Source: Symbiodinium natans
Lineage: Eukaryota; Sar; Dinophyceae; Suessiales; Symbiodiniaceae
Direction of reading: 5' to 3'
NCBI GenBank assembly: GCA_905221605.1
Contig: CAJNDS010002683.1
Span: forward strand, 170,001-234,000
DNA length: 64,000 bases
In this document: positions 39,231 through 50,140 of the stretch, piece by piece
How the letters are laid out: each line of letters opens with the position of its first letter
Numbering within the stretch: the first letter of the stretch is position 1
Position numbers and translations under genes: made by a program
Notes under the pieces: model-generated
The model's input: only the letters and a program-made list of their open reading frames with translations
Database searches by the model: none
Told to the model about the DNA's origin: nothing

Positions 39231-40172
39231 GAGAGCTGTGCTGCACGTGGCTGTCTTTGAGCCATGAGGACTCGGAAGCAACGTCAATCAGCCTTAACTC
39301 AAAGCACACTGCGCAGGCTGCCCCATGTATACAATCGAGGCTCACATCCTCAGTCTCAAGTCCACGCCCTGATCCCCAAACCCCAAAAAAACTCAGGGCA
39401 CAAGGCACAAGGCCTGGGTCCCAAACCAAGAACCTCAAACCCCAAACCATTCTGCATCTTAATGCAAATTCTTGGGATCTGGGGGTCCCCAAACACGCGG
39501 CCAGGGTCGCCACCTGGGCCGCTGGTATCCTGGCTTGGACTTTGGGATTTGAAGGCCCTAGGCCCTAAACCCTAAACCCTCCACCTTCTTGAAATTCTAG
39601 GGTGCAGGGGTGTCGGCCCCAGGCCCGAAACCCTAAGGTTGGGGAAACCCGCCTTGTCCCTCCCCGCCCCCCCCGCTGCTCCCCCAGTGTAGAATTCGGA
39701 TCCGGGCCCAGAACTTCTTAAACTTGGGACATGTGGTGGCTTTCGAAATTAGACCTTTGTATTGAATGCCAACTTCTTGCAACCGGCAACCGGGAACCGC
39801 TCAACTCCACCCTCTAAGTTAGTAAGAATGGCATGAAGGAGTAATTCACCCTAGCTCCCTATAATCCCGAAAACGCGCTGAGCTAGGGTCCAGGGCTTTG
39901 GATTTAGGATGAAGGGAAAGACCCTCCAATCCCAAACGGGGCTCAAGCCATTCATCAGGTTGGAGGAATTGGGGCCCCCAATAAAAACTGAACCGACTCT
40001 CGACTTAAAAGCCCCTGAGCAGCGCAGGGAAAACAACGCCCAAGCCCTCGAATTCCCAGGCTACACCTCTTCCTACAAGGCCTCAATCCTGTCCATCTCC
40101 CACCAGGGAGATCATTATCTCAGGGCCCTAGAAACTTGATGCTCCTACTCTTTTATAAATACCCCTCTATAG
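39231..40172. other. no confident gene
   Basis: Telomere words (CCCTAAACCC at 39565) and several weak frames. The + frame 39909-40139 has partly protein-like content (LGPPIKTEPTLDLKAPEQRR) but no splice evidence. Confidence 0.4.
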
Positions 40173-40396
40173 AGGGGCCCCCTGCTGCGCTTCGATTCTT
40201 TGAGCCCCTTTCAACACACGTCTTTTCGGGGGGCGGCTCCTGGATCCGTGAGGAGCCGAGAAGGCGTTCCTGGTGCCTGGTGGCCGGTCGTAGAGGGCTC
40301 ACCGTGATGAAAACCAACCATATCACGAGAAAGAAAGGTGGTAAAATCACTAATAGCAATTTTGGTCACAAGTGCGGGCCACACCGGCCTGCGCAG
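40173..40396 (+). CDS. internal exon, basic unknown protein
   Basis: 224 nt, acceptor ACCCCTCTATAG|AG and donor GCGCAG|GTATCC. It encodes ALRFFEPLSTHVFSGGGSW, an Arg-rich segment, then VMKTNHITRKKGGKITNSNF and GHKCGPHRPAQ. Two plus 74 codons fit exactly. Family unknown. Confidence 0.6.
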
Positions 40397-40897
40397 GTAT
40401 CCGAGAATTGCATAAGGTGCCCCCCCCCCCCAAACGTGGGGTCAGTTCTCCAGTTAATAAGGGCCCTTGCCGGGGTTACTCCTAGAAAGCCCTCTCCAGA
40501 ATGAAGGGACCGCCATTTGGAGAACTGACCATGTGATTTTGTTGATCTCACACCGGACAACCTCGGACCCCTAAACCCTGAATTCTAGGCTCTCCGGCAA
40601 AGGACAAGAACGGGAACCCATTGTCTTACTTGTTTAACGGCCGGTTCTGCAGTTAAAAAGGGAAATGAGCGGGAAACGTTAAACCAGAAACATTTGACAG
40701 AAGAGCAAGAAGGTGAAATCCTCACAAACTAACTGAAGCCCTCTCGGTTCCCTGGCCTGGACAGTGCAGGTCGTCGTGGAGATCCACGTCCGGCAGGCCC
40801 TCCAGAATTCAGGGTTCATGGGTAGAATTTATCGCATAGGTTTTCTTACTTCTTGGCCCTACCGATAAGCACATCTGAGCTGGTGATTTAGGGCCTT

Positions 40898-41155
40898 GTG
40901 GCGGAGAGGTTTGGGGCCCAAGGCCAGAGTAGCAAGTTTGGGGGTGCTCCACTGTGGTACTCGGCCGAGCGGCGGACGAGCACTACTGCCACCACTACGA
41001 CTGCGACTACTCCTACTAGCTTGGTGGGGAAGCTGAAGAAGGATCTTTGGGGAAATTGGGTCTTGCACAGGAGGCACATTTTCGCCAAGCAATCTAGTGC
41101 AAAGCTGCTGTCCCAAACTCGCAAACTGGCACGAACCCCGAACCCTGTATACTAG
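40898..41155 (+). CDS. possible exon or small ORF
   Basis: + frame with Thr/Ala repeats (TTATTTTATTP) then LVGKLKKDLWGNWVLHRRH and a Lys-rich tail to TAG. The minus strand is equally open (109 codons), so strand is uncertain. Confidence 0.38.
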   Translation: MAERFGAQGQSSKFGGAPLWYSAERRTSTTATTTTATTPTSLVGKLKKDLWGNWVLHRRHIFAKQSSAKLLSQTRKLARTPNPVY

Positions 41156-41278
41156 GCCCGAAACACGAAAAGCCCTCAACCTTTTCACCCCAACCCTCGA
41201 CGCCCCAACCCCTGCCTAGCAAAACCCTCGGCCCGAAACCCCAAATCCCAAAACCCCCCCACAAAGTCTAAGGAAGGA

Positions 41279-41299
41279 GGGGGGGGGGGGGGGGGGGGA
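41279..41299 (+). repeat. G homopolymer (about 21 nt)
   Basis: A run of G just downstream (on minus) of the exon ending at 41307. Confidence 0.9.
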
Positions 41300-41306
41300 T
41301 GGTAAC

Positions 41307-41499
41307 ATTGTTCCACATCAGGGTATCCTTACAAGGAGAGAAGGGTCTGCTGTGGCATTCTTGCACGTCAGCATTTTGGGTTTTCGCTTCACGAGAAGGG
41401 AGCTGTGACAACATCACAAACTCCTTGTAAGCATGATACCCCAAAAAGGTAAGAACAGCCTTCGCAGCTGCATCACGAGGCTTCGTGCGAGAGCCCCTC
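41307..41499 (-). CDS. internal exon, unknown protein
   Basis: 193 nt, acceptor CTTCTCCCCTCGTCAG|G and donor AACAAT|GTTACC; one plus 64 codons fits exactly. It encodes KPRDAAAKAVLTFLGYHAYK, EFVMLSQLPSREAKTQ and SPCKDTLMWNN. The pyrimidine tract before the acceptor is excellent. Another minus exon (41628-41708) lies upstream. Confidence 0.65.
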
Positions 41500-41627
41500 C
41501 TGACGAGGGGAGAAGGGGCAGGGCTTAGGGTTGAGGGGGCTGCAGGGAGGTTGCGGGACTTCGGGTTAAGAGGATGTTGGGTCTTCTGGGTTTCCCTTAT
41601 AAAGCCAACCCTAAACCCGGAACCCTG

Positions 41628-41708
41628 AGTCCTGCTTTTCTTCTTGCCCTTCGGTACTTCGAGCTTTGGGTTGCTAGCTTGCTGGCTGAGGCTTCTTGCA
41701 AGGGGCAC
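41628..41708 (-). CDS. probable upstream exon
   Basis: Minus frame LARSLSQQASNPKLEVPKGK then KKSRTQ, ending CAGG|GTTCCGGGTTTAGGG. Its phase does not join 41307-41499 exactly, so the boundary may be off. Confidence 0.45.
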
Positions 41709-42159
41709 AAAGGGTGGCCTTTAGGCGTTAAGGGTTCTAGGGTTCAAGGTTTAGGGTTGAAAGGGAGTAGAATACCCAAAACGGGTGGATCGCATACTGA
41801 GAGCTTTCAGGGTCACCCTGAGCCGATAGCAAAACAAAAAGCCTGCAAGACTTAAGCCCCACACTCTGCTTTAAAACCAATCCCAAGAGTCTGAGGTTCC
41901 CAACCTCGACAATGGCAGGGGCATCGACTGGTCTGCCTGGCACACGGTGCCCGCCTTAGGCAGCTGGCGCAGTGTGGGCCAGGGGAGGAGCGGCTCAGAG
42001 AGCTTTAGGGTTCGGAGATGTTCGGAGTGAGGTGGTCACAGACATCCCGAGCTCTCAAAAATCCCGGAGTCCTCCAAGGCATGAAGCTTCGGGCTTGGGC
42101 TTTAGGGCTTTAGGGCTTGCTAGGCTTTGAGGCTTGGGCGGTTAGGGCTGGGGCGTGCG

Positions 42160-42343
42160 GCCTGCGCTTGTCGAAAAGACTGCTTTGAATGACTGCTTTG
42201 GGATTTTCTTGCACAAGCGATGATACAGGGGCCCAACAAGAGTAAGATGGTCCCCTCAGCCTCATGCTCAGTCTAGGCGCCTCACTTAAACTACACCAGA
42301 TACCCCTCCAAACAAGCGCATTCGGTAGAGAATACACCAGCAA
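42160..42343 (-). CDS. possible exon
   Basis: Minus frame LLVYSLPNALVWRGIWCSLS then VSSLVQENPKAVIQSSLFDK. Splice sites unclear. Unknown family. Confidence 0.35.
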
Positions 42344-42386
42344 GTTCCGGACTTTCGACCGAATTTCGACCTGCTAAGACTTTGAG

Positions 42387-42620
42387 ATGTGTTGGAGCTA
42401 CCCTGCGCGGAGGCTTGCGGGTAGTTTGTTATGTGGTATACAGCACCCGAAAAAAGGGTTTGTAGGCCCTAAACCCAAGGAAGCCACAAATTTGTTCGAG
42501 GCAAGGCGCAGATCGCGCGCGATGTCGCCGAAGGTCTGTCGAAGAATCGTGTTGGGAGGGGTTGTTTTAAATCGAGTGCGGCGTGCTGCGGGGCCTGGGT
42601 TTGTTGAACTAGTCTACTAG
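42387..42620 (+). CDS. possible small ORF, 77 aa basic
   Basis: ATG at 42387 to TAG at 42620. The second half is Arg-rich (ARRRSRAMSPKVCRRIVLG). The middle (GPKPK) is the translation of a CCCTAAACCC word, which lowers confidence. Confidence 0.32.
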   Translation: MCWSYPARRLAGSLLCGIQHPKKGFVGPKPKEATNLFEARRRSRAMSPKVCRRIVLGGVVLNRVRRAAGPGFVELVY

Positions 42621-42699
42621 ATTTCAAGAGGTGTGTTTATTGACCTGTTAGCTTTAAGGGCTTCGTGGTCTTGGCCACAAAGCCACCTCTCCAAACAAG

Positions 42700-43990
42700 C
42701 AGAAAACAGAATGAATACCAATACCTGTTTTTGGCATGGAAACTAACATGACCAACTTCAACGACACATGCACTCATGAAGGTCAAGTGCCCGGTAAGGT
42801 GGATCTCGGTCGCACGTTAGAAGAGTCTTGCTGTTTAGGCCTAAAATCTACTCCCACAGATTTCAGGCCGAAGCCCCATTCGGAAAACATTCCAGCCGTA
42901 CCGTATGTAGCGAGGTGGCCCCAAAAAAATGCCAAGCAGGTCAGTTCTGTAAGTCATGGGCCCCTCCGGGGGGAAACACGGAGCCTTGTGGTTAGGGTAC
43001 CCCTGTTGGGTACCCTAAGTATACCCCAAAAGACTGGCCCCCAAAAGGGTACCCCTATTTTGTCCCTATTTTGTGAAATCCCCCTAGGTCTCTTTTGCAT
43101 GCCGCTCCGCGCGCGGACTGCAGCCCCCACCCCCCGCTGGTTCAGGATTCAAGGTTTAGGGTTTAGGGTTTGGGGCGAAGGAGGGGGGGGGGAGAGTAGG
43201 ATTTAGGGGTTAGGGCTTGTAGTTTAAGGTTTCATGGGGCTTAAGGCTTAAGGTTTCGGCTTTGGCGCTCATGAAATTCGAGTTTTTTTCCGGGCCCAAA
43301 GCCAGCCCCAGAGAGCATTGCTCTTTGGGCTTGGAGCCGCCATGGGCGGCGCGGTGCTGGGTGTCCAAAAGCTCTTCCATGCCGCGATGAACCTTAGACC
43401 CTGAAAATGTAAACTCTAGCCTCAGCTTGTTTCCCCTTTTTGGCTAGAAACACACTGGGCCGAGTGTAGGGACACACTTAGCGCCACCCCCCGGCTAAGA
43501 ACCGTGTCACCCCAAACCCTCTGCACCCTTATTGGGGACTTTCACGGGAGGGACCATCCCCGTTTTGCAAGTGGTGTAGCGCAGTGTTGAGGCAAGCTGG
43601 GGCTCGGGAACTTTGAGGCTGACTAGTGCTTGGCGTCAAGCTTGCTAGGGTTTCAGGGCCTGGGGGGTTTCAGGGGCTTTGGGGGCTTAGCAGGGTTCAC
43701 AGGGTTCAGGGTTACACTTATAAATAGTGCTTTCAGTAAGGATTAAGCATCCTATCGGGCTCAGCGAGTTCTAACCAAGAATCAACCCAATTCAGGGCGA
43801 TGCGCACATGGACGAGCTAACCTGACTTTGGATGGCTGCTGAGACGGCCTTGCCGGCAGCAGCCATTGCCAGTCACAGCTGCGCAGCAGCACAGCCCAAA
43901 CATGCACACGAGGGCAGCGCGCCCTAAGCCCATCCTGCACCGTTTCCACACCTTCATAGATGCTTTATGCATGCATCCACACCTCTGAAC
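42700..43990. other. no confident gene
   Basis: Holds a + frame (42736-43206) with a plausible first half (NFNDTCTHEGQVPGKVDLG) but no splice evidence, then telomere words and C/G-rich sequence. Confidence 0.4.
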
Positions 43991-43996
43991 CTTGCT

Positions 43997-44275
43997 CTAA
44001 AGCCGAAGACCAGCGCCCAAGTGCTTACTTCTGAGCCCGAGTTCCTTTGCTTCCGACGCCCTAGCAACCGCAACGCTCAAAATAGAGTTGTGTTGTCGTC
44101 CATATACCACCATTGCTACTCCTGCTATATAGGGACTGTTACTGGGATGGGGGAATGATCGACTCCTAATGCGATGGCTGTGGGGGCGCGATTGCGAATG
44201 GAAGGCCAGACAGCATCCGCTGCTCACTGGGCGCAAGACCGGGCAATTCTCTCCTCCGCACGCATCCAAAGGCAT
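43997..44275 (-). CDS. possible exon
   Basis: Minus frame of about 90 codons, for example VAMVVYGRQHNSILSVAVA then RASEAKELGLRSKHLG. Strand is supported only by composition. Confidence 0.42.
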   Translation of the reverse strand: MPLDACGGENCPVLRPVSSGCCLAFHSQSRPHSHRIRSRSFPHPSNSPYIAGVAMVVYGRQHNSILSVAVARASEAKELGLRSKHLGAGLRL

Positions 44276-44436
44276 TCATATCAAGGGTTCAGAATTCGGT
44301 GGAGAGCCAGGAGGGCCAGGCTTAGGGCTTAGGAGTTCATTCAGGATTTGAGGCGATTTGGTGAAGCAGCGGGCTTCAGGCTTGTCGGGGGCGAAGAGAC
44401 TTTCTCAGAATGGAGTCATGAGTATGGGTCATTTTG

Positions 44437-44688
44437 TTATCCGAGCGCTTCAATACGGATACCATGATCGATGATGCGACATATGATAGTTCTGGAGTAG
44501 CCATAGAAATTTTGAGGGCCTGGATTAAACCAAAGAGCACGCATCAGAGACATCCTCCTTTGACCCCGGGCCCCAATTACCGTCGAGGCTTTAAGTATTA
44601 GAATCTCGGCAGGGCCTCCAACTTGAAGAAGTGCCGCCGCTGGTCCTGCACCTCCTTGCAACGAGGAAAGATTGACCCCAATCCCCAA
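44437..44688 (-). CDS. possible terminal exon
   Basis: Minus frame ending MSLMRALWFNPGPQNFYG then YSRTIICRIIDHGIRIEALG and TAA. The first half is Gly/Ala-rich. Unknown family. Confidence 0.4.
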   Translation of the reverse strand: MGIGVNLSSLQGGAGPAAALLQVGGPAEILILKASTVIGARGQRRMSLMRALWFNPGPQNFYGYSRTIICRIIDHGIRIEALG

Positions 44689-44850
44689 AATTCGGACTCT
44701 GCGACTGTCCGGTCCATATGACTCTCATGTGACGACACGGCTCTCATGCCTCTCACGCGAGGCTAACCTTATAATCCACTTGAAGGGTTGGAGATTTGCC
44801 ACATTCTCCTTACGACTCGGACCTTTGGTGACTGAAGAGTTGGAAGGTTC
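44675..44850 (+). CDS. possible exon
   Basis: + frame IRTLRLSGPYDSHVTTRLS, LSREANLIIHLKGWRFATFS, then LGPLVTEELE before G|GTTCGG. Acceptor not identified. Confidence 0.38.
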
Positions 44851-45189
44851 GGGGCTTTGGAGGTCTGAGGGCTTAGGGTTAGGGGGTTAGGGGCCCTCAC
44901 GAATCAGTGGTGGGGCCATTGCGGGCCTTAGGGCCTCGTGAGCTTAGATACACAAGAATCGCAGGGCATCTTCAGGTTTCTTTTTCTCGTCTGGGGCCTC
45001 CAGGGTTTGGGACTATAGACTTTAATGGGGAGCTTGGGCCTAATGTCCAAATGGTCTGTACTTTACCTTTGCTGGGGGAAGGGTATTGAGGGTGGGTGCG
45101 GAGGGTGATATCGGACCCCAAAATTACAGGCGCCCTAAGATAACACAGAGCGCAGGTCAGGTGATCACCTGACTTCTAATACGACTTGC

Positions 45190-45363
45190 AAGTAGCTCTG
45201 AACCTCCAACCAGCACATGAAGATCATCTCTCTGCAGCGAAGAGGCCTTCGTCTCTACGGCATAGTGGGCTTGCAGCGTCGATCCCTGAGTCGCAGAGGC
45301 CCACTTTTCCCCAACTCTTCTTAGAAAGACTCTTGCAACGCTGGATGGTCCCGGGGTGCACAA
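45190..45363 (-). CDS. possible exon
   Basis: Minus frame SSVARVFLRRVGEKWASATQ then LQRDDLHVLVGGSELL. The + strand is also open, so strand is uncertain. Confidence 0.33.
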
Positions 45364-45752
45364 GAACTAGAAGGCATAAGGCCACTAGAAGAGATGTATA
45401 TATTGTAGCTCATGTCTAGACTTGCTAAGATTCCGAATTCCTTGTATCTAAAAGGCCGGCTCATGAGGGTTTTGGCCCGTTACTCGAGCACAACCCTGAG
45501 CGACGTACACCTCGCTCCCCCACTTCCAGCCCACCCGAACAGACCCTTTGTGGAAGTTGAGAACTACGACACTAAACCAAAACCTCACTAGCCTCAACAC
45601 CGTCCTAGATGACACCGGCAATAGATAGTTTGCTGTTGTGCCTTTTGGGGGTGTAAGTTGTGGAGGCTGGGGGCAGGGTGGTTGGGAGGGGGGTCGCAGG
45701 TTGGGTTGGGGTGGTCGTACAACCGACTAACACGATTTCTCTGGCCTCGTAG

Positions 45753-45865
45753 CGAGCCTGCATCCGCGAGAGAAGACCTGTCATTCCGGTGGCTCTGCAC
45801 CCCAGACCCTAATGTTGAATGTGGTTGCATGCGTTTGCAAGCAGCCTTTCCTGTCTCGGCTTCAG
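45753..45865 (+). CDS. internal exon, unknown protein
   Basis: 113 nt, acceptor TTTCTCTGGCCTCGTAG|C and donor GGCTTCAG|GTGCAG. It encodes EPASAREDLSFRWLCTPDPN then VECGCMRLQAAFPVSAS. The minus strand is open too, but the splice sites favour +. Confidence 0.55.
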
Positions 45866-47590
45866 GTGCAGGGCTTAGGGGGCTAGTGGGTTTTTCCATA
45901 GAAGAAAAGCATGAACGAGGGCCGCACGGCCAGAGCAAGAATATTATCTAATAGTATACTCTGCCATATTAGGCTATTGAAGGACGGATCGGCCTATGAT
46001 TCGCGACGCGCACGCTTGCCAGAACAGCTTCACGGCCCACTGAATCTGTACCTTGCCAGAGGAGACAGCGCTTGAAGCTTAAAGCCTAGACCCTCGGGCA
46101 TTGAAAGTCTGGACTAACCAGTGCTTCGCCATCCTTTAAACTTCTTCCGCCTTGGCCGCTCAGAGGGTCTTGGGTACTCAGACTGCTCTCGTATCCCTCA
46201 AAGCCTTGCAAAGCCCATGGGGATTTACATGGGGTGGTGCTTACTTCTTTACAGGGCTTGTACTTGGGCTTAGGCCAAGCACTCAGAAGCTCTGGGCTGA
46301 ATCGGGTTCTATGGATTAACCAAGATCATTCTCCCCCGATTTGGAGTGGACGAGGACTTGGCATTTAGGGTCCGATCTTGTCCCGTTCAACGCCGAGCCC
46401 AAAAGCGGGTGCCTCATCCAACGTCTCTGCCTTGTGGGCGCAACAGGCTTCTGGGGCTTGTTGTAAATCTGAGGGGGGGGCGGGCGGTAGGTAACAGAAA
46501 AGGCACTCTCCAAATATGTTTGAACCATTATCGCTGAAGTTAGACTTGCAAAACACAGATCGGACAGGTGCGGTCACTGTAGCTCCCCTGCTTGCTGGCC
46601 TTACCTTGTGAAGCTGCAGCCAAGCCTATGCAGTACAAAAGCTCCAATAAGGAATTCGGAAAGCTGGTGAAATCTTCAAGACCCAAATAGGCTAAGATCC
46701 CTACTACCTAACGCAACATCGTGCATCTCCTGCGCAACTTGCAAGTCAGGCAGGCACTAACTGTCACTAACTCTCAACATCCAACAGGCCTGGAGCACAA
46801 TGTTGCCCGACCGCGGTGTCGACGGCCGGATGGAGAGCCGCATGCCCGGAATGACGTAGCCTAGGTGTCGGGGATTCGGGTTCAAGGTTCGGCGGGGTGA
46901 CGTGTTTCGAGCATAAAAGTGCAACTGGGGGGCGAAACAGGGGCTCTTCTTCGTCAATGTGCTTTACAAAGACTGCATTACCTTCCAGATGTGCTAGGGA
47001 GGGCGATGTGCGTGTGGCATGTGATGGCGTGCATGTGTCCTCTCGCAAGAGAGGGGTCCTCGATTTAAAGTCAAGCGAATGCATCGGAAGGGCATCGGAA
47101 GCATACGTCAAACTTCTTTGTATCATCAGGGGAACACCGCAGGGTTCTCATAGGTCCGCGATTGTTGTGAGTTATTTCGGGAAGGCCACGGCAAGAGGGC
47201 CCACATTAAGCACCGCACCCCAACAACACTCCAAGCGGCGGAATGCGGCCGACTTGCCAGGCACTTTCGTGCCCATCCTGATTCGTGAGCCCAGAACCCC
47301 AAGCCCTCAAACCGAGAATCCCCCAGGGCCAAGGCGTCAGGGCTGTGCTAGAGTTGGGGGCTCTTGGGCGCCTCGATTGTAAGAAGGGTTCGGCAAGTTT
47401 AGGGCTGAGGGGTGTTTGGGGTTTAGGGACTCGGAGTTCAAAGCTAGTGGAGCTGGGACTTTAGGATGTCGCGGGCTTACGGGGGGTTTACTGGCATGTG
47501 CTGCCCTGGCGAAGAACTTCCTAGCCCTTTTAGGGCTTAAGGGCGTTTAAGGCCCTAAACTGCCCCATACTGGACAAACTGAGCCCCAAG
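45866..47590. other. no confident gene
   Basis: Several frames are protein-like on both strands (46346-46480 +, 46767-47126 minus, 47200-47300 +), none with convincing splice pairs. Fewer telomere words than average. Confidence 0.4.
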
Positions 47591-47599
47591 CCCCCTGAC

Positions 47600-47722
47600 A
47601 CCAAGAGCAGAAAACCTCAACCTCGGCCCTGCTGAGGGTTCCAGGCAAAAGAGGTAGAGTTGGTGGGTGGCTTTTGGTTCTTGGCGGGGATGGCGTTGTT
47701 GGCCTTGAGCAGAGAGAGCCCC
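47600..47722 (-). CDS. probable exon, unknown protein
   Basis: After TACCTGACAG the minus frame gives GLSLLKANNAIPAKNQKPP then TNSTSFAWNPQQ. The + strand has stops. The donor is not canonical (GC- or GT-type options near CAGGGCCGAG). Confidence 0.52.
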
Positions 47723-47944
47723 TGTCAGGTAACAACGGGAACATAGGGAACAAAAGCACCCCAAAAACATAAGCCGTACCACAAACCTCAGAAGCCGAAT
47801 CCCCAAAAAAGTCCAAAACCCTAGAACCCTAAAACCCCAAAGCCCTAAACCCTTGACTTCAATTCAAACCTTCAGAAACCCGGCAACAGAAAAAATGAAT
47901 ATGTTAAACCCTGAAAAAAAAACACGAAGCCCTAAAAGACAAAC

Positions 47945-48052
47945 AAAAACTCCGAAGGTGCCGGGAAGCCAGTGCTTGACGCCCTTCGGCGGCGAGGCAA
48001 AGAGCAGCTCCAAGCGGCCGTTGCTGGAGAGGTTGTCCTCGTTTTCCAACCC
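47945..48052 (-). CDS. probable exon, unknown protein
   Basis: After GGTCTAG the minus frame gives GLENEDNLSSNGRLELLFAS then PPKGVKHWLPGTF with very high G/C third positions. It may be spliced to the exon at 47722 through a GA-type donor. The + strand frame (SSSKRPLLERLSSF) is also open. Confidence 0.48.
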
Positions 48053-48293
48053 CTAGACCCCCCTAGACCCCCCTAGACCCCCAAGCTCAAGGCATTTTTT
48101 ATGTTTGAGGGCTGATGCAGGCCGAAGGGGTGAGAGCTTTCGGTTTTGGGTGAAGGTTCAGGATTTGGATGACATCGTGGGTGGCTAGCGGGGGTTGAGT
48201 GGTAGGGCCGGCTGCACATTGGCGGGCACCGGCGGATTTTTAGACTATTTTTAGGGCTTCAGGGATTGGGGTTGAGGTTTAAACTGCTTGCAG

Positions 48294-48484
48294 ACAAGCA
48301 GCTACCAGCGCAGCAAGAAGCCTTCAAACTGCAAACCATGGGTGGCATGCTGTCGGGCTTAAGGAGCCGGGCTGTGCAGGACTCGGGCGTCAAGGATTTC
48401 CTGTTCCAAGAAGCTGACTACACGCTGCTATCGACAGCCAAGCGGCACAATGTCTACGGTCAGAAAGGCAATCTTGTAGCGCAG
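48294..48484 (+). CDS. internal exon, unknown protein
   Basis: 191 nt, acceptor AACTGCTTGCAG|AC and donor GCGCAG|GTGGTA; two plus 63 codons fits exactly. It encodes KQLPAQQEAFKLQTMGGML, SRAVQDSGVKDFLFQEAD and LLSTAKRHNVYGQKGNLVAQ. The minus strand has stops in all frames. Family not recognised. Confidence 0.62.
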
Positions 48485-49269
48485 GTGGTAGATGCCCTGT
48501 TCCGTCTCATTGTTTTCTGGATTAAGATCCCCTTTGGGGTGCCCCAAATACGAGGATCCAGTAGTAATCTTGGCCTCATGACAACACAAACATCCGTGTG
48601 TCGGAAGTGCATGTACAGTTTGGTCGAAGTCCTATTCATGGAGGTTATGGCTTACAGGACTTATCGTGCTTATGGGTCAGTAGGACGCATACCTACGTAT
48701 ACCTTGTTTCATAGCAGCATAAAATAAGCAGGCACATGACCTTCCAAGTAAATCCTAAGCCCTTAGAACCTAAACCTGAGCCCTTAGAGCCTACCTAAAC
48801 TCTTGAACCGTAAAGCCCTGAATCCCTGAACCCCCAGCCCTGCAGCACCTTCAAGGCTTTTGGGATTTGTCGGGGTGTTTCGGGCACTCCTCCAACCAAG
48901 TGTCCCAGATTTCACAACATCCCCTCAACCCGGCGTTGCCCGGAGTTTAGAGCTTAGCGCGCAGGTTTGGTGACGGCCTGGCTGGTTCCCAAGTTCGCCA
49001 ACTTCTCGACCTTCCTCAGCTTTGCCACGAAAAATTTTGAAATGATGTGATGCAAAGAAGAAAACAAATGGCTTGACTTAAGACTCTGCAGGGATAAACT
49101 CAAGCGAAGTCCAGTCAGCAGGTTCGGCAAAGACAGGTGAAGCAGGAGCAGAGACTACCTACCAGCGGCAACGTTTCAGCTTTGCGCTCCCACCGACGGG
49201 CAGAGCCGCACTGCCATAGTGAGTAGGCGCGGCTAAACACAATCATGTGGGAGTGGGGACGCGAGGCGG

Positions 49270-49490
49270 ACCAAGCAGCAACAGCAGAAGCAGTGTGATC
49301 ACCATCCTTGCAGAAGTCGTCAGGGTTGCCAGGGCAAACAGTGTTGGCGAAGCTTCTGCGGCGCTCATTCCAGCGCCAAGTCTTGCAGCAAGCAGTGCAG
49401 TAAAGCAGACCCTCGGAGGGTTCACCAAAGATTTTACCCAGGCGACCATTCCACCACGATTCAGCGCAGCAGCAGCCGCAGCGTTCTGCC
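49270..49490 (-). CDS. possible exon, Cys-rich
   Basis: Minus frame WWNGRLGKIFGEPSEGLLYC, TACCKTWRWNERRRSFANTV, CPGNPDDFCKDGDHTASAV. The spacing of Cys is suggestive of a small metal-binding fold, unproven. The + strand is also open and ends at a GTAAGC donor, so strand is a judgement. Confidence 0.4.
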
Positions 49491-49993
49491 GAACGCTATT
49501 TGCACTCTGGTCAAAATTCGGCTCGGTAAGCCACTAACTCTCGGGTGTACGCCGCACGCGCCAAGGAAAACGAGTAATTTTTCAGCGTTACTTCCAGCCC
49601 TTTTGAGTACGACGCCAAAGATGAAAGATCGGAACTGTGGTTAGAGCAGGAGCTCCGAGCAGGGCTGCTCGTCACACCTGTATGATGATGAAGGAAAACC
49701 TTGCAGAAACTTCCGTGCAGCAACGTGCGATGAGATGGGTTCAGGGAAAAACCAAACCACGTTTGGGAGAAAACCCCGTGCCGCGGGAACAGCGTGACTC
49801 GATGCGTAGATTGAGGCACGAAACAGGATTGCGCAGTCGCCTTTCTCAGACCTTCTGGAGTCGCGGGAGGAAGGCTGAGCCATGCCCGCCAACACTCCCC
49901 ACCTCCCCTACAGGGGGTCCACCCCACTGCAGCAGGACCGGAGTCAGCTAAGCCAGGCCACGTCAGCTCAGCGCTCAGCCAGGTGCCCCTTAC

Positions 49994-50123
49994 AGGGCTC
50001 TGCCGGTGGCATGCGGCGCAGCACTGCACAGGCGTTCTCCCGTTGCAGGGCAATGCTCATGGCCTGGCCGATGTGCTCCACCACTGGCCCCGGAGCCTCA
50101 CCTGTCCGAGCAGCGATGAGCGC
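49994..50123 (-). CDS. exon after the minisatellite intron
   Basis: Acceptor GCCCGCTCCAG|GCG at the lower edge of the 55-bp repeat array. It encodes ALIAARTGEAPGPVVEHIG, then QAMSIALQRENACAVLRR, and ends GAGCCCT|GTAAGG. Starts in phase 0, matching the exon ending at 51511. High G/C third positions. Function unknown. Confidence 0.58.
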
Positions 50124-50140
50124 CTGGAGCGGGCATTGCT